Below are positions 18,042 to 28,337 of a DNA stretch of 64,000 bases, in pieces (within the stretch, counting starts at the first letter, position 1; each line of letters starts with the position of its first letter). The notes beneath the pieces were generated by a model. The model saw nothing but the letters and a program-made list of their open reading frames with translations. It made no database searches and had not been told where the DNA came from. The stretch is from Polyangiaceae bacterium (lineage in GTDB: Bacteria; Myxococcota_A; Polyangia; Polyangiales; Polyangiaceae), in the NCBI GenBank assembly GCA_947475525.1, contig CANJMI010000001.1:248001-312000 (forward strand), given 5' to 3'. The translations under genes and the position numbers were made by a program.

Positions 18042-19988
18042 GTGAAACAATCTCACAAGACGCTGCTCCTCTGGGTGCTGCTCATCATTGTTTTCCTCGG
18101 GATCTGGACCGTTCTGAATCCGGACCGGCCCTCCGCGAAGAAGGTGAATTACACCGACTTCTTGGCGATGGTGGAGGCCAACAAGGAGAAGGAGCAATAC
18201 GTCGAGTCCGTGACGATCAAGGACGGCGAATACCACTTCGTCGCTAAAGATCCGGTGACCGGTGCGACCGCCCGCAAGATGACCGAGGGCCCGCTAAAGG
18301 GCGACCACGATCTTGTCGAGAAGCTCCGCTCGCACCGCGTGTCGGTGACGTTCGAGCGCGAAGAAGGCTCGTCGCTGTGGTCGAGCGCCCTCGTCACCGT
18401 GGTGCCGATGCTGCTTCTGCTCGGTATGTTTTACCTCTTCATGCGTCAGCTCCAGGCTGGCGGCGGCAAGGCGATGAGCTTCGGCAAGTCGCGCGCCCGC
18501 ATGCTCAATGAAGCCGGGAACAAAGTTACGTTCGAGGACGTGGCTGGCGTTGACGAAGCGAAGGACGAGGTCGAAGAGATCATCGAGTTCTTGAAGGACC
18601 CCAAGAAATTCCAGCGCCTCGGTGGCCGGATCCCGAAGGGCGTTTTGATGGTCGGTCCGCCCGGCACTGGCAAGACGCTGATCGCTCGCGCCATCGCGGG
18701 GGAGGCGGGCGTTCCGTTCTTCTCAATCTCGGGTTCCGACTTCGTTGAGATGTTCGTCGGTGTCGGCGCGAGCCGCGTACGGGATCTCTTCGAACAGGGC
18801 AAAAAGCACGCGCCTTGCATCATTTTCATCGACGAGATCGACGCGGTCGGACGTCACCGCGGAGCGGGTCTTGGCGGCGGGCATGATGAACGCGAGCAGA
18901 CCTTGAACCAACTGCTCGTTGAGATGGACGGCTTCGAGTCGAATGAAGGCGTCATCATTGTCGCCGCGACCAATCGCCCTGACGTTCTCGATCCGGCGAT
19001 CTTGCGCCCGGGTCGTTTCGATCGGCGCATCGTCGTCAACCGCCCGGACGTGCGCGGTCGTGAGGCGATCCTCGCGATCCACACGCGCCGCTCGCCACTC
19101 GGCACCGATGTCGTGCTTGAAACCATCGCCCGCGGAACGCCGGGGTTCGTCGGTGCCGATCTCGAAAACCTCGTCAATGAGGCCGCCCTGCTCGCCGCCC
19201 GCCAGGACAAAGAGTTCGTCTCGATGGTGGACTTCGAGATGGCGAAAGACAAAGTCATGATGGGCACCGAGCGCCGCAGCATGGTGATCGGCGAAGAAGA
19301 GAAGCGCACGACCGCCTGGCATGAATCGGGTCACGCGCTGGTCGCGAAGCTCCTCGCTGAGCACACCGACCCCGTGCACAAGGTGACGATCATCCCGCGC
19401 GGCCCGGCCCTCGGGTTGACTCAGCAACTTCCGAAACAAGATCGCCTAAGCCTCTCGCGGGAGTTCGCGAATGCGAGGATCGCCGTGCTGATGGGTGGCC
19501 GCGTCGCCGAGGAACTTGTCTTTGGGCACTACACGACCGGGGCGGTAAATGACATCAAGCAGGCGTCCGATCTCGCGCGCCGGATGGTCACCGAGTTCGG
19601 CATGAGCGACAAACTCGGGCCCGTTGCGTATGGCGGCGAGAGCGAGCAGGTCTTCCTCGGCCGCGACTTCAACTCCCCGTCGCGCAACTACTCGGAGGCG
19701 ACGGCCAAGCTCATCGACGAAGAGGTGCAAACCTTGGTTCTTGCCGGGGAAAACTCGGCGAAGACCTTGCTGACGGCCAACCGTGCGGTGCTCGACAAGC
19801 TGGCCGAGGCGCTGCTCGAGCGCGAGACGATTGACGGCGAAGAGATCGATGCGATCGTTGCTGGCCGTGAGCTTCCGGTGCGTGAGCGGGTGCTGATTCC
19901 GACTTACCGGGATCGGGCCTTGCAGCAGAAGGAAAAGCGCCGCGCGGCGTCCATCTTCGGGCAGCCAAAGCCTGTTCCTACGGCCTAG
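18042..19988 (+). CDS. ftsH: ATP-dependent zinc metalloprotease FtsH
   Basis: A 648-residue membrane AAA+ protease that degrades misfolded membrane proteins and selected regulators. The GTG at 18042 ([14 protein letters not shown]) matches FtsH N-termini better than the ATG at 17961. Two membrane helices (about 6-25 and 116-134) flank a periplasmic domain. The AAA domain has Walker A GPPGTGKT (205-212), Walker B IIFIDEID, and the second region of homology [10 protein letters not shown]. The zinc site is HESGH (427-431). All catalytic residues are present. Confidence 0.96.
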   Translation: MKQSHKTLLLWVLLIIVFLGIWTVLNPDRPSAKKVNYTDFLAMVEANKEKEQYVESVTIKDGEYHFVAKDPVTGATARKMTEGPLKGDHDLVEKLRSHRVSVTFEREEGSSLWSSALVTVVPMLLLLGMFYLFMRQLQAGGGKAMSFGKSRARMLNEAGNKVTFEDVAGVDEAKDEVEEIIEFLKDPKKFQRLGGRIPKGVLMVGPPGTGKTLIARAIAGEAGVPFFSISGSDFVEMFVGVGASRVRDLFEQGKKHAPCIIFIDEIDAVGRHRGAGLGGGHDEREQTLNQLLVEMDGFESNEGVIIVAATNRPDVLDPAILRPGRFDRRIVVNRPDVRGREAILAIHTRRSPLGTDVVLETIARGTPGFVGADLENLVNEAALLAARQDKEFVSMVDFEMAKDKVMMGTERRSMVIGEEEKRTTAWHESGHALVAKLLAEHTDPVHKVTIIPRGPALGLTQQLPKQDRLSLSREFANARIAVLMGGRVAEELVFGHYTTGAVNDIKQASDLARRMVTEFGMSDKLGPVAYGGESEQVFLGRDFNSPSRNYSEATAKLIDEEVQTLVLAGENSAKTLLTANRAVLDKLAEALLERETIDGEEIDAIVAGRELPVRERVLIPTYRDRALQQKEKRRAASIFGQPKPVPTA

Positions 19989-20038
19989 TGCTGGGCGCCT
20001 CGGACTCTCGCCAGAGGACGGAGTTCACTCGCGGGCGA

Positions 20039-20995
20039 TCAGCCCCAGGCGCCGTCCCCGTCGGGCGGTGGTGTTCGCGTCGCGAGCGTCTGCCTGGCGC
20101 GTTCCGAGTCGCGAGCAATTTGCGCCTTCAATTCGTCGAGGCTCGTGAAGCGCTGCTCGTCCCGAAGCCGTTCAGCGAAATGCACGCGCAGCTCCTCGCC
20201 GTAGAGCTCCTCCTCGAAGTTGAATAAGTGCACTTCGAGTAGACGCTGCCCGTCGCCTTGAATCGTCGGGCGCACCCCGAGGTTTGCGACACCCTGGCCT
20301 AGGGCGCGCGCGACGCCGTTCGTGATCCGATCCACGAGCACCGCGTACACCCCGTCCGCCGGTAAGAGTTCGTCTGTGCCCGCGAGGTTGCAGGTCGGAA
20401 AGCCAATGGTGCGGCCTCGTTTGTGGCCGTGCTCCACGCGAGCGGACACCATGTGCAGCCGTCCGAGGAGCTGACTTGCGCCGTCGATGTCACCGCTCGC
20501 AATGAGCTTTCGTACGCGCGTGCTCGAGAGGGCACCGTGCTCATCGTCAATCAGCACCTCAGCGAGCAGGTCGAAGCCGAGGGCACGGCCGAAGGAGTTG
20601 AGTTCGTCGAGCCCGCCCGCCCGAGCGCGACCGAAGCGAAAGTTCGCGCCGACCATGACGGCCTTCGCGTGGAGCTCGCCGAGGAGCACCCGTTCGACGA
20701 ATTCGCCTGGCGTTTGCTCGGAAAACGCGCGCGTAAATTGTCGGACGGCGATGACAATTCCAGGGCAAAAACGGCGGACGAGCTCGATTTTTCGCTGAAG
20801 GCGCGTGAGCAATGCGGGCGCCGTGCGGCCGAGGGTGACGGCGGGGTGTGGATCGAACGTGAGCAGCGTTGGGGTGAGGTTTCGCTCGTTGGCGATCCGT
20901 CCAAGCGCTGCGAGCACCGACTGGTGTCCGCGGTGCACGCCGTCGAAGTTTCCGATCACGACGGCCGAAGCGCGCGGTTGAGTGGTGAGACTCAT
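20039..20995 (-). CDS. ribF: Bifunctional riboflavin kinase / FAD synthetase RibF
   Basis: Makes FMN and then FAD from riboflavin. The N-terminal FAD synthetase (nucleotidyltransferase) domain has VVIGNFDGVHRGHQSVL, FDPHP and SSTRVRKLI; the C-terminal flavokinase domain has HGHKRGRTIGFPTCNL and GVANLGVRPTI. Choosing the ATG at 20995 gives an ATGA overlap with the preceding lipoprotein gene, which decides the start (318 residues). It is the last gene of a run containing a TonB-dependent receptor and a lipoprotein, an odd setting for ribF. No FMN riboswitch was seen. Confidence 0.94.
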   Translation of the reverse strand: MSLTTQPRASAVVIGNFDGVHRGHQSVLAALGRIANERNLTPTLLTFDPHPAVTLGRTAPALLTRLQRKIELVRRFCPGIVIAVRQFTRAFSEQTPGEFVERVLLGELHAKAVMVGANFRFGRARAGGLDELNSFGRALGFDLLAEVLIDDEHGALSSTRVRKLIASGDIDGASQLLGRLHMVSARVEHGHKRGRTIGFPTCNLAGTDELLPADGVYAVLVDRITNGVARALGQGVANLGVRPTIQGDGQRLLEVHLFNFEEELYGEELRVHFAERLRDEQRFTSLDELKAQIARDSERARQTLATRTPPPDGDGAWG

Positions 20996-22512
20996 TCGGC
21001 GCATGCCGGGGGCGTCGGGTGGGCCGCGCAGTACGCGGGATCTCGAGGCGCACCCACCTGCAGCATTTGCGCCTGGGATGCCAGTCGGGCACGTCCCCCA
21101 CAGCGCAAGCCGTCGGCACTTGGCGCCTCGCTTGTCGCGCAGGTCCCGGCCTCATTCGGCACGGTCCAGGCTTGTCCGGTCTCGTAGACGAGGTTCATTG
21201 CGTAGTTGCCTTGCCGAAGGCAACCATAGGCGAGCTCGACCTTGCGACCGAGTCGTTTCGCGAGCGTCGCGAGAGTGCCCTCGGGATCGGGGATAAGCGG
21301 CTTCCCGTTGCCGTCCGTCTCGTGGCTGACGAGCAGCGTCGCGGGCCTTTCTGGATGATGCGGATCGATGCAAATTGCGGCGGGTCGCAGCGCGATGACC
21401 AGGCTTGCTCGCTTGGTGGCGAGGTCGGGTTTTGAGAGGGCCGTGGCTGTCAGCGAGTCGAGGAGAGTGAGCCCCTGCATGAAGACAACGGGTGTGGCCG
21501 TGACCAGCGACGAGCCGTCTGCGAGGCGCGTCATCAGGGCAAGCGGCGCGAGCGAAGGGATGACGGTCGACTCCGGGACGTGATCCGCAGCGTCGCGCTT
21601 TCCATCGCGGTTGGCGTCCTCGCGGGTGATGGCGAAGCTCGCGTCATTCAGCGGCAGAGAGTACGGCATAGCCTTGCCCGCGGCCGCTTCACTCGCGGGA
21701 AAACCGGCCGCCAACGTCAAGCGGATGAGTGACGCTTCGGTGCCCGTGGGATCGTTTGTATCGAAGGAATTCAGTTCGTAGTCCGAGGGGACGACGATCG
21801 CTTGAAGCTCCCCGTTGCCTTTGGCTCCTTCAAGAACGCCCCCGACGTGAAACATGGGTCGCTCGTTGGGGAGTGAGAGACCGAGGTTCACCGACACGCC
21901 GTCGATCCGGGCGCCCGTCTCGGGGATGGCGAGCGTGCCGTCGGCGGACGGCGCCCCAAGCGCGATCGAACGGTAGTGGGGGATCGCTCCGGCGAGCGCG
22001 TCGACCGGATTCTCGACGGCTCCGCCCGCGACGTCTCCCCGGGTAGGCAAATTGAACAGTGAGAATGCCGGATTGAAGTCGCCGTCACGGTCGAAAAATC
22101 CCCGCAACTGGTAGGTGCCGGCCTCGAGTGGCGCGAGCGCGAACGGCGAGCTCGTCGAGACAAACGAGGCAGTCGGTGAGGGGCAGAGTGCCGCGCCGCT
22201 CGAGGAGAACTCGAGAGAGGAACCTCGAAAGAGCTGATCCCCCGTGACGACCGCGATGCCCGCCGGCTCGGTCGCGAGACCCTCGGGCGGTGGAAGCGCG
22301 TCTTCATGAAACGCGAACACGATCGCCGCACCGATGACGGTTCCATTGCGGGTACAGGGGGCGGGACCGGTGAACACGATGCTCCCAGTGATCGCACCGC
22401 GGGGGCCACCGGCCGCGCCGCCGGGGACGAACGTTGGCGCGTCGGAGCACCCCGCGAGGAGCAGAGCGCCGAAGAGAAGCCGCGTCGGAAGCGTAGAAAA
22501 AATCATCGTCAC
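20992..22512 (-). CDS. Large lipoprotein of unknown function coupled to TonB receptor
   Basis: A 506-residue lipoprotein with lipobox FGALLLAGC (Cys22). The mature protein is Ala/Gly/Pro-rich and beta-strand rich, with pieces such as AGTYQLRGFFDRDGDFNPAF that resemble carboxypeptidase-regulatory or Ig-like folds, and cysteines clustered toward the C-terminus. It overlaps the TonB receptor gene by 4 nt and ribF by 4 nt. The pairing suggests it works at the outer membrane with the receptor, for instance as a surface-exposed partner, but no family was recognised. Confidence 0.62.
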   Translation of the reverse strand: MTMIFSTLPTRLLFGALLLAGCSDAPTFVPGGAAGGPRGAITGSIVFTGPAPCTRNGTVIGAAIVFAFHEDALPPPEGLATEPAGIAVVTGDQLFRGSSLEFSSSGAALCPSPTASFVSTSSPFALAPLEAGTYQLRGFFDRDGDFNPAFSLFNLPTRGDVAGGAVENPVDALAGAIPHYRSIALGAPSADGTLAIPETGARIDGVSVNLGLSLPNERPMFHVGGVLEGAKGNGELQAIVVPSDYELNSFDTNDPTGTEASLIRLTLAAGFPASEAAAGKAMPYSLPLNDASFAITREDANRDGKRDAADHVPESTVIPSLAPLALMTRLADGSSLVTATPVVFMQGLTLLDSLTATALSKPDLATKRASLVIALRPAAICIDPHHPERPATLLVSHETDGNGKPLIPDPEGTLATLAKRLGRKVELAYGCLRQGNYAMNLVYETGQAWTVPNEAGTCATSEAPSADGLRCGGRARLASQAQMLQVGAPRDPAYCAAHPTPPACAE

Positions 22513-24962
22513 AGTTGGTACGAGAAAAAGAGCATGAGCCTCCGGCCCACCTGATTGCCGAACGGGTGCATCTGCGGTGCGGGCGCGACGACATTCGCGA
22601 GCGCGTTGAAGACGACCGCGCTGACTTCCGCACGACGGCCCCTAAGGAAAGCGTAGCCGACCCGTCCATTCAAGAGCTGGTAGCCCGGCAGCGGAAACGA
22701 GGAATCGACGATGCCCGCCGTGCTTGCGATTTGCTCGGACCAACTCTGGCTCGTTTGGTAGTGAACGGACACCTCCCCGTTCACACCAGAGGGCAACCGA
22801 AGCTGCGCGCCCGCGTTCACTTTGTGGTGGCTCGTGCGTTGATCTCCTGCGTCAGCGCAGTCGCCGCTCCGCGCGCGGATCCCGTAATTTACCGCATAAT
22901 TTGCAAAAACGTCGAGGCCTTCGACGCCCACGTAGTGACCCCCAACCTCGCCCCCGAGCACGTGGTCGACGCCGCAAGAATTCTCCCAGCCGCTCGAGCC
23001 AACTCGATACCGACCCGTCTCCGGGTTGAGGCCACCGACGCCGCCCGCAAGCTCGCTCAACGTCGCTCGACGCACTTGTGCGAGCTGGATGCGATCGCTG
23101 ATGCGGTGGTAGTAGGCGGCGATCTCGAACTCGACGTCGTCGCTCGATCGGTTTTGGTACTGCAGCTCCGCTGCGAGGATTTTTTCTGGAGCGATGCGAA
23201 ATGACGGATCCGCGTCGCGGCGGCTCGAAGACTGAACCTCGACCCCCGAGAGCTGAAGCTGGACCGGAAGGTCAAGGTACGCCTCGAGAAACGTGGGACT
23301 CCGGAAGGCTGTAGCGATCGATGCTTTGACCGCTTGCCGGCCTCGCGCGTCCGGTTGCACAAGAAACGTTGCGCGCGCCGATGGAACCACGGTGCGAAGC
23401 GCCGGGACGTAGTCCAACCTGCCCGACGCCGTCACTCCGAAGCGTTCGCCGAAGCGCACGGCGTCCTGGGCGAAGGCGCCTACGTGGTGCTCGATTGGCA
23501 GAGGGCTGACGAGGTAGCTCCAATCGACTTTTTTAAGCCGATATCCGACGCCGCCGAGCACGCTGTGCCGCAGACTCCCTGGCCCTACGACCGCGTTTGA
23601 GAGCTCGATGTTCGTGTCGAGCACGCGCTGCGTCGGGTGTGATTCGTAGAGTGAATGGCCCAGGTGCGCGTGGCTCTGCTGGGCGTCGGCTCCGAGGTGG
23701 CTGTAGCGCGTACGCACAACCAGGTGCTTCGATCGAAAAGCGGCCGTCGCCTCGGCGTAGTCGGCGTAAACCGCGTAGTCGTTGAATGGTCCGACGCCAT
23801 AGACGTCGAGGGTGCTTCGCCCGAAACCAACCCCGAGTTCGAGCGAGCGCTCCTTGCCTACGCGCAGGGCCGTTCGCAGATCGAAGCGCAGGTTCTCGGC
23901 ACCAATGTTTGGATCCACGTCGGCTCGCGTCACGTCGGTGCGGCCGGGTGCAAGCTCGCGGGTCCATCGCGGATAGCGCGTGTAGCCCGACGAGACACGA
24001 AATGCGAAGTCTCCGCGGCGCTGGCTCGCCCACACGGAGCCATAGCCCTGACCGCCGTCACCGATCCCAGCCCGTCCGCCGCTCGCTCCCTCTCCCGGGG
24101 CAATGGTGATGATGTTGATGACGCCACCGAGCGCGTCGGCGCCGTAGAGCGAGGAGCCGGGCCCGCGGACGATCTCGATGCGCTCGAGTTGATCGACGTC
24201 GATCGTCAAGCTCTCCCAAAAGGTCGCGCCGAGCAGATCGTTTTTCACGATGTTGCCGTTGACCAGCACGAGGACCTTGTTCGAGAGGCGCCCATTCAAT
24301 CCGCGCATCGACACGTTGGCGTCGCCGCCCGTGATCTGCATGACGTCCATGCCCGCGACGCGGCGGAGCAACTCGGGGATGCGCGTGATCCCGCTCAGGT
24401 AGATGTCTTGACGCGTGATGATCGTGGTCGAGTTCGGGGCGTCGAGGGGGCTCTCGAGTGTCCGGGAAGCCGTGACGACCTCCTCGCGGTAGGCGCCTTC
24501 GCGCGGGGAGGACTCGTCGTCTCCTCGCGCACCCGGAGACTCTTCGGGTGCCGATGGCGTGGGGGGCGCTTGGCAGGGCGCGGCGTTGCGCGCGTTCGCT
24601 GTTGTTTTTTTCTCGGCGGCGAGCCGTGCTTCGAGTTCGCGCAGCTCGAGGAGGATGCCGCGCTGGTCCTCGGGCTCGCGTGCAAGGTAGCCTTGGTAGC
24701 TCGCGACGGCTTCTTCGAGCAGTCCGGCGTCGGCGTAGGCCCGCGCGATATTGTAGCGCACGGACGGGTGCGGCAAGATGGTGTTCGCCCGTTCGAGCTC
24801 CGCGATCCCAGGTAAATAACGGCCATTTCGGATCATGGCCATGCCGCTCTCGAAGTGGCGGCGAGCCTCCGAGCGCTCGTCACCGAGTGCCAGTGACGTC
24901 AGGGCCGCGACCGTGACGAACGCCACGCCGCCGAGGACGCGCCACCCACGAACCCGAGTCAC
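22509..24962 (-). CDS. TonB-dependent outer membrane receptor with N-terminal TPR region
   Basis: An 817-residue protein. After a signal peptide (ending SLALG) come TPR-like helices (about residues 30-120: EARRHFESGMAMIRNGRYLP, PSVRYNIARAYADAGLLEEA) and a low-complexity linker. A TonB-box-like EEVVTASR leads into the plug domain (STTIITRQDIYLSGITRIPE, ANVSMRGLNGRLSNKVLVL, IEIVRGPGSSLYGADALGG) and a 22-strand-type barrel ending RRLMLFFSYQL. Such receptors import siderophores, vitamin B12, metals or sugars. The added periplasmic TPR region is not part of the standard design and may bind a partner. Substrate unknown. Confidence 0.86.
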   Translation of the reverse strand: MTRVRGWRVLGGVAFVTVAALTSLALGDERSEARRHFESGMAMIRNGRYLPGIAELERANTILPHPSVRYNIARAYADAGLLEEAVASYQGYLAREPEDQRGILLELRELEARLAAEKKTTANARNAAPCQAPPTPSAPEESPGARGDDESSPREGAYREEVVTASRTLESPLDAPNSTTIITRQDIYLSGITRIPELLRRVAGMDVMQITGGDANVSMRGLNGRLSNKVLVLVNGNIVKNDLLGATFWESLTIDVDQLERIEIVRGPGSSLYGADALGGVINIITIAPGEGASGGRAGIGDGGQGYGSVWASQRRGDFAFRVSSGYTRYPRWTRELAPGRTDVTRADVDPNIGAENLRFDLRTALRVGKERSLELGVGFGRSTLDVYGVGPFNDYAVYADYAEATAAFRSKHLVVRTRYSHLGADAQQSHAHLGHSLYESHPTQRVLDTNIELSNAVVGPGSLRHSVLGGVGYRLKKVDWSYLVSPLPIEHHVGAFAQDAVRFGERFGVTASGRLDYVPALRTVVPSARATFLVQPDARGRQAVKASIATAFRSPTFLEAYLDLPVQLQLSGVEVQSSSRRDADPSFRIAPEKILAAELQYQNRSSDDVEFEIAAYYHRISDRIQLAQVRRATLSELAGGVGGLNPETGRYRVGSSGWENSCGVDHVLGGEVGGHYVGVEGLDVFANYAVNYGIRARSGDCADAGDQRTSHHKVNAGAQLRLPSGVNGEVSVHYQTSQSWSEQIASTAGIVDSSFPLPGYQLLNGRVGYAFLRGRRAEVSAVVFNALANVVAPAPQMHPFGNQVGRRLMLFFSYQL

Positions 24963-25001
24963 GTCCGCGACGATAGCCGATCTAGCCGGCGCCGCATCCG
25001 C

Positions 25002-26504
25002 TCAGTACGGGGATGATTTGTAGCCCGGCTTCGCGGTCGTCGGTCGTAGCGGAGGGATCTCGCGGGTCGTAGGCGACGAGCCTTCGGGCACCGGCATGGC
25101 CGAGCGCGACGACAGGTTGACGGCTTCGGCGGACGCGCTCGCTGCGGGCCGCGATCCGGCGAAGGGTGGCGGCGCGGTCGAGGGTAGTGGATGCGGCGAA
25201 GCGGACGCTGCTGCGAGCGTGGCGCCGCGATGCGCGGGCTTCGTCGACGAGCGACGAGCGAGCGTCATGCCGACGACGATGAAGAGCGCGACCACCGCCA
25301 CTGCGATCATGCCTTTTGCCACCGTCCGCGCCGCGAGCGGGCGCGCGCCTAGCTGCGGAGGTGGCAGCGGTGGCCCGATGGGCGGCTCGGGAGTTGGCAT
25401 TGCGGTCGGCCGCGCTGGAATCTCGGAACGTCGCAGGTGGGCCGGCGGACCTGTGACGACGGTGTCGTTCGTGTCGCGCTCACCTGCATCTTGGAGGCGT
25501 AGCGAGACGCCGCTTGTCGAGGGCTGCATTGGCGGCGGCCAACTCGAGCGGACCGCGCTCGGCCGACTGGTCCCACCGGACAGGCTGTCGGTGGAAAGTT
25601 CCCCGGACATCGCGTGCAGCGCGTGCAGCAGCCCTTCCATCGAGTCGAATCGGTCGCGCGCTTCTTTCGAGAGGCAGCAGGCGACGATTTCCTCGAGCTC
25701 CGTCGAGAGTGCGGCTCCCGCCATGCGCGGGCGCAGTGCCGGTACCGGCTTGTGGAGGTGCGCCATCATCGTCTTCACGCTCGTTCCGTCGTCGAACGGC
25801 GGCTGGCCACACAAGAGCTCGTACGCGACGATGCCCAGTGCGTAGACGTCGGTGCTCGGCGACACGGGCGTGGCGAGGATCTGCTCGGGTGCCATGTACT
25901 TCGGCGAGCCCATGAACATGCCCTCTTGCGTCAGGTCTTCCTGGCTTTCGTCGACATGCTTGACGAGCCCGAAGTCGAGGACCTTGACGGTGTCGGCTTC
26001 GTCCGCCGTATCGACGAGCACGACGTTGCCGGGCTTTATGTCGCGGTGAATGACACCGAGCGTGTGCGCCTCTCGAAGCGACCGACCAATCTGCTTCATG
26101 ATCCGCACCACTCGGGACTCGGCGAATGGGCCATCGTCGCGGAGCGCCCGAAAGAGCGTGCGCCCTTGGAGGTACTCCATCGCGATGTAGTAGGTGTCGC
26201 CGTCTCGGCCGTAGTCGAAGACCGTGACGGTGTTCGGATGCGAGAGGTTTGCGGCGGTCGCAGCCTCGAGAAAAAAGCGCTTTTGAAACTCGGGGTCGTC
26301 GCCGTCCTCGAATCGTGGATGCAGTATTTTTATTGCGCAAACGCGTCCGAGCGGCACTTGCTCCGCCCGGTAGACTTTGCCCATCCCGCCGCGCGCGATA
26401 AAGTCCAGGATGAGAAATCGCTGACCCACGAGGCGCCCGATCATCGGATCGGCCGCGCCGCTGGAGAGTGCGTCTCTTCCTTGGTTCGTGACGGATCCGG
26501 GCAT
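25002..26504 (-). CDS. Eukaryote-like Ser/Thr protein kinase with C-terminal membrane helix
   Basis: A 500-residue protein. The kinase domain (about residues 28-290) has ARGGMGKVYRAE, Lys59 in AIKIL, IHRDIKPGNVV (HRD 153-155), DFG (177-179) and YMAPEQI, so it looks active. A Ser/Thr/Pro-rich juxtamembrane region is followed by one membrane helix (GMIAVAVVALFIVVGMTLA) and a short Ala/Pro/Ser tail with no sensor domain. The ATG at 26504 fits an upstream GAAGAG and the 25-bp gap to the gene before it; an ORF extension to 26576 overlaps that gene and is less likely. Confidence 0.88.
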   Translation of the reverse strand: MPGSVTNQGRDALSSGAADPMIGRLVGQRFLILDFIARGGMGKVYRAEQVPLGRVCAIKILHPRFEDGDDPEFQKRFFLEAATAANLSHPNTVTVFDYGRDGDTYYIAMEYLQGRTLFRALRDDGPFAESRVVRIMKQIGRSLREAHTLGVIHRDIKPGNVVLVDTADEADTVKVLDFGLVKHVDESQEDLTQEGMFMGSPKYMAPEQILATPVSPSTDVYALGIVAYELLCGQPPFDDGTSVKTMMAHLHKPVPALRPRMAGAALSTELEEIVACCLSKEARDRFDSMEGLLHALHAMSGELSTDSLSGGTSRPSAVRSSWPPPMQPSTSGVSLRLQDAGERDTNDTVVTGPPAHLRRSEIPARPTAMPTPEPPIGPPLPPPQLGARPLAARTVAKGMIAVAVVALFIVVGMTLARRSSTKPAHRGATLAAASASPHPLPSTAPPPFAGSRPAASASAEAVNLSSRSAMPVPEGSSPTTREIPPLRPTTAKPGYKSSPY

Positions 26505-26529
26505 GGCGCGTGCTCTTCGTGGGGGAGCC

Positions 26530-27174
26530 TTACGGCACGAGCTCGACGGGCTGACCCCCGAGTTGCCGCAAGACACCGATAGCTTCGCTGATCGTCTCGC
26601 TGAGCTTCGGGAACTTCTCGCGCTTCTTCGCTTCTTGCAGCAGCAGCAGCGCGGGCTCGACGTCGCGGGCCACCATCGCGGCGAGGGTGACCGCCGTCAC
26701 CGCTTCATGGCGCGCCACCGCGTCGGGGCTCGCGAGGTGCAAGAGAAAGACGTCGCTGATGTCGGCGTCCCAAGCCACGGTCATGTGGGCGAGCATCCGC
26801 AGCGCGAAGCTTGCCTCTTTCGGTTGGGCGACATCGAGTGCGGTCTCCCAGATCACCGATTGAGGCAAAAACCCGTGTTGATCGAGCAGCGCCTTCAAGA
26901 TGTCGACGGAGTCTTCTCCTGAGGCGTCGACCAGCGTTGCGTCGAGCGCGGCGTTGTCCATCACCACGAACTGACACGCCTCCTCTTCGCCGTAACGCAC
27001 CACCCGTCCTTCGTCGCCAACCTCGGTTTGGGGGAGTCCCTGCGCGAGAATGAAAGCGCACGTGTCGGCGAACGCCTCGTGCGGCAGCGCGTAGACCCAG
27101 TGGGCGCGGTCGGTCATCGCGATGAGCATCGCTCGTGCTCGTTTCTTCAGCGCCGCTTCGTCTACTTTCGTCAT
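26530..27174 (-). CDS. Conserved-looking protein of unknown function
   Basis: A 214-residue soluble protein without signal peptide or membrane helix. It is rich in acidic residues and predicted helices; the C-terminal half (SFALRMLAHMTVAWDADISD, VARHEAVTAVTLAAMVARDV) looks like a short HEAT-type helical repeat. No family was recognised. It is sandwiched between an outer-membrane protein gene (21 bp upstream) and the kinase gene (25 bp downstream), so all three are probably cotranscribed. Confidence 0.6.
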   Translation of the reverse strand: MTKVDEAALKKRARAMLIAMTDRAHWVYALPHEAFADTCAFILAQGLPQTEVGDEGRVVRYGEEEACQFVVMDNAALDATLVDASGEDSVDILKALLDQHGFLPQSVIWETALDVAQPKEASFALRMLAHMTVAWDADISDVFLLHLASPDAVARHEAVTAVTLAAMVARDVEPALLLLQEAKKREKFPKLSETISEAIGVLRQLGGQPVELVP

Positions 27175-27195
27175 CGGTCAGTTGGCCTTTGTGGC

Positions 27196-28245
27196 TTAAA
27201 GGAAAATCGAAAGTCCAAAGGTTTGGACGAACGAGGCAGAGATCGAGCTGAATGCGCCGACCTCACGGAGCCGTCCGTCGTTGTCGACGACTTGAAACGC
27301 ATCGTGCGCCGTCCCCGAGACCCCGACGACCGGCGCACCCGTCGCTTCGAAGACGAACGCGGCACGGCCCGGCAGGATTTCGTAAGCGCCGCCGAGCCCC
27401 AGGGGAAACTCCACGAACACGCCGTTTCGATCCGCCATGGCGACCGGGGTTCCACCAGGCTCGGTCAGCTGCACGCCGTTGAAGCCGAAGCGCCCGTAGC
27501 CTACCCCCGCGACGAGCCAAGCGCGCGCCCGCGCCGAGAGGTTCAACGTTGGCGCGAGTTTTCCTCCGAACGCGAACGTGCGCGCCTGGATGGGTGCGAA
27601 TACGGTGTCGGGTCGGATGGACGTCGGGCTCGTCGTTGAGAGTGCGCCGAAGGGCACGTCGACCTCGTGAGTGCCGAGAATGAAATAGGGCCTCACGTGC
27701 AGCCACGGTCGGATGTCCCACTGAAAGTGAAGCGCGACGCCGATCGCGGGTCGATAGCGAATGCGCGAGTCACCGACCACGAAAGGACGGCGAATCCACG
27801 CGAGCGCGGCGCCGACTTCGCCATGCCGCTGCCAGGGCAATGCGCCCATGAGCTCGACGTCGGCGAGTGGCGAGCGGGCCTCGGGTAGCTCTTCGGCCGC
27901 AAGCTCGACAGCGAACGGAGCTCCGGCGCGCAAGGAGACGTCAGCCGAAGCCGTGGACGTCGAGCCCGTCGCAACGCGCTCCTCGGGGTCGAACGGTTCC
28001 TCCTCGTGCACCGTGACCTCAATCACGGGCGCGAGCACCGGGGCGATCGCCGGGCCGGCTGCACCCGTGGCGTTCGGAGCGCGTTTCGGCACGGCCGGAG
28101 ACGGCGGCTTGACGGCGCCCGATGCGGGTCCGTGGTCCTGGATCAGCGTCGGCGCGTCGTCGTCATCGCCCTCTTGAGCAAAGGTGGGCGTTGCCAAGAG
28201 GCAGACGGCAGCGAGCGAGAGGGGCGAACCGATGCGGAAAATCAC
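27196..28245 (-). CDS. Putative outer-membrane beta-barrel protein
   Basis: A 349-residue protein with a signal peptide (SLAAVCLLATPTFAQ), an acidic and Pro/Ala-rich linker of about 90 residues, and a C-terminal region with alternating hydrophobic strands (VGAALAWIRRPFVVGD, VALHFQWDIRPWLHVRPYFI, AWLVAGVGYGRFGFNGVQL) ending in a hydrophobic residue (TFGLSIFL), as in outer-membrane barrels. The start is a GTG with no clear ribosome site. It heads the minus-strand run that continues to ribF. Function unknown. Confidence 0.6.
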   Translation of the reverse strand: MIFRIGSPLSLAAVCLLATPTFAQEGDDDDAPTLIQDHGPASGAVKPPSPAVPKRAPNATGAAGPAIAPVLAPVIEVTVHEEEPFDPEERVATGSTSTASADVSLRAGAPFAVELAAEELPEARSPLADVELMGALPWQRHGEVGAALAWIRRPFVVGDSRIRYRPAIGVALHFQWDIRPWLHVRPYFILGTHEVDVPFGALSTTSPTSIRPDTVFAPIQARTFAFGGKLAPTLNLSARARAWLVAGVGYGRFGFNGVQLTEPGGTPVAMADRNGVFVEFPLGLGGAYEILPGRAAFVFEATGAPVVGVSGTAHDAFQVVDNDGRLREVGAFSSISASFVQTFGLSIFL

Positions 28246-28337
28246 GCAAAAAGCAGGTTAGCGCGAAGACCTTGCCGCGTCACCCATCGTCGCCCTTTGG
28301 CGCTTGGACTCGAAGCGTCCGAAGGGTGCGGACGCCT

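Noticed and set aside
24963-25001. FMN riboswitch for the receptor-ribF run
   Set aside because: Only 39 bp separate the kinase and receptor genes, too short, and no RFN-like sequence is present.
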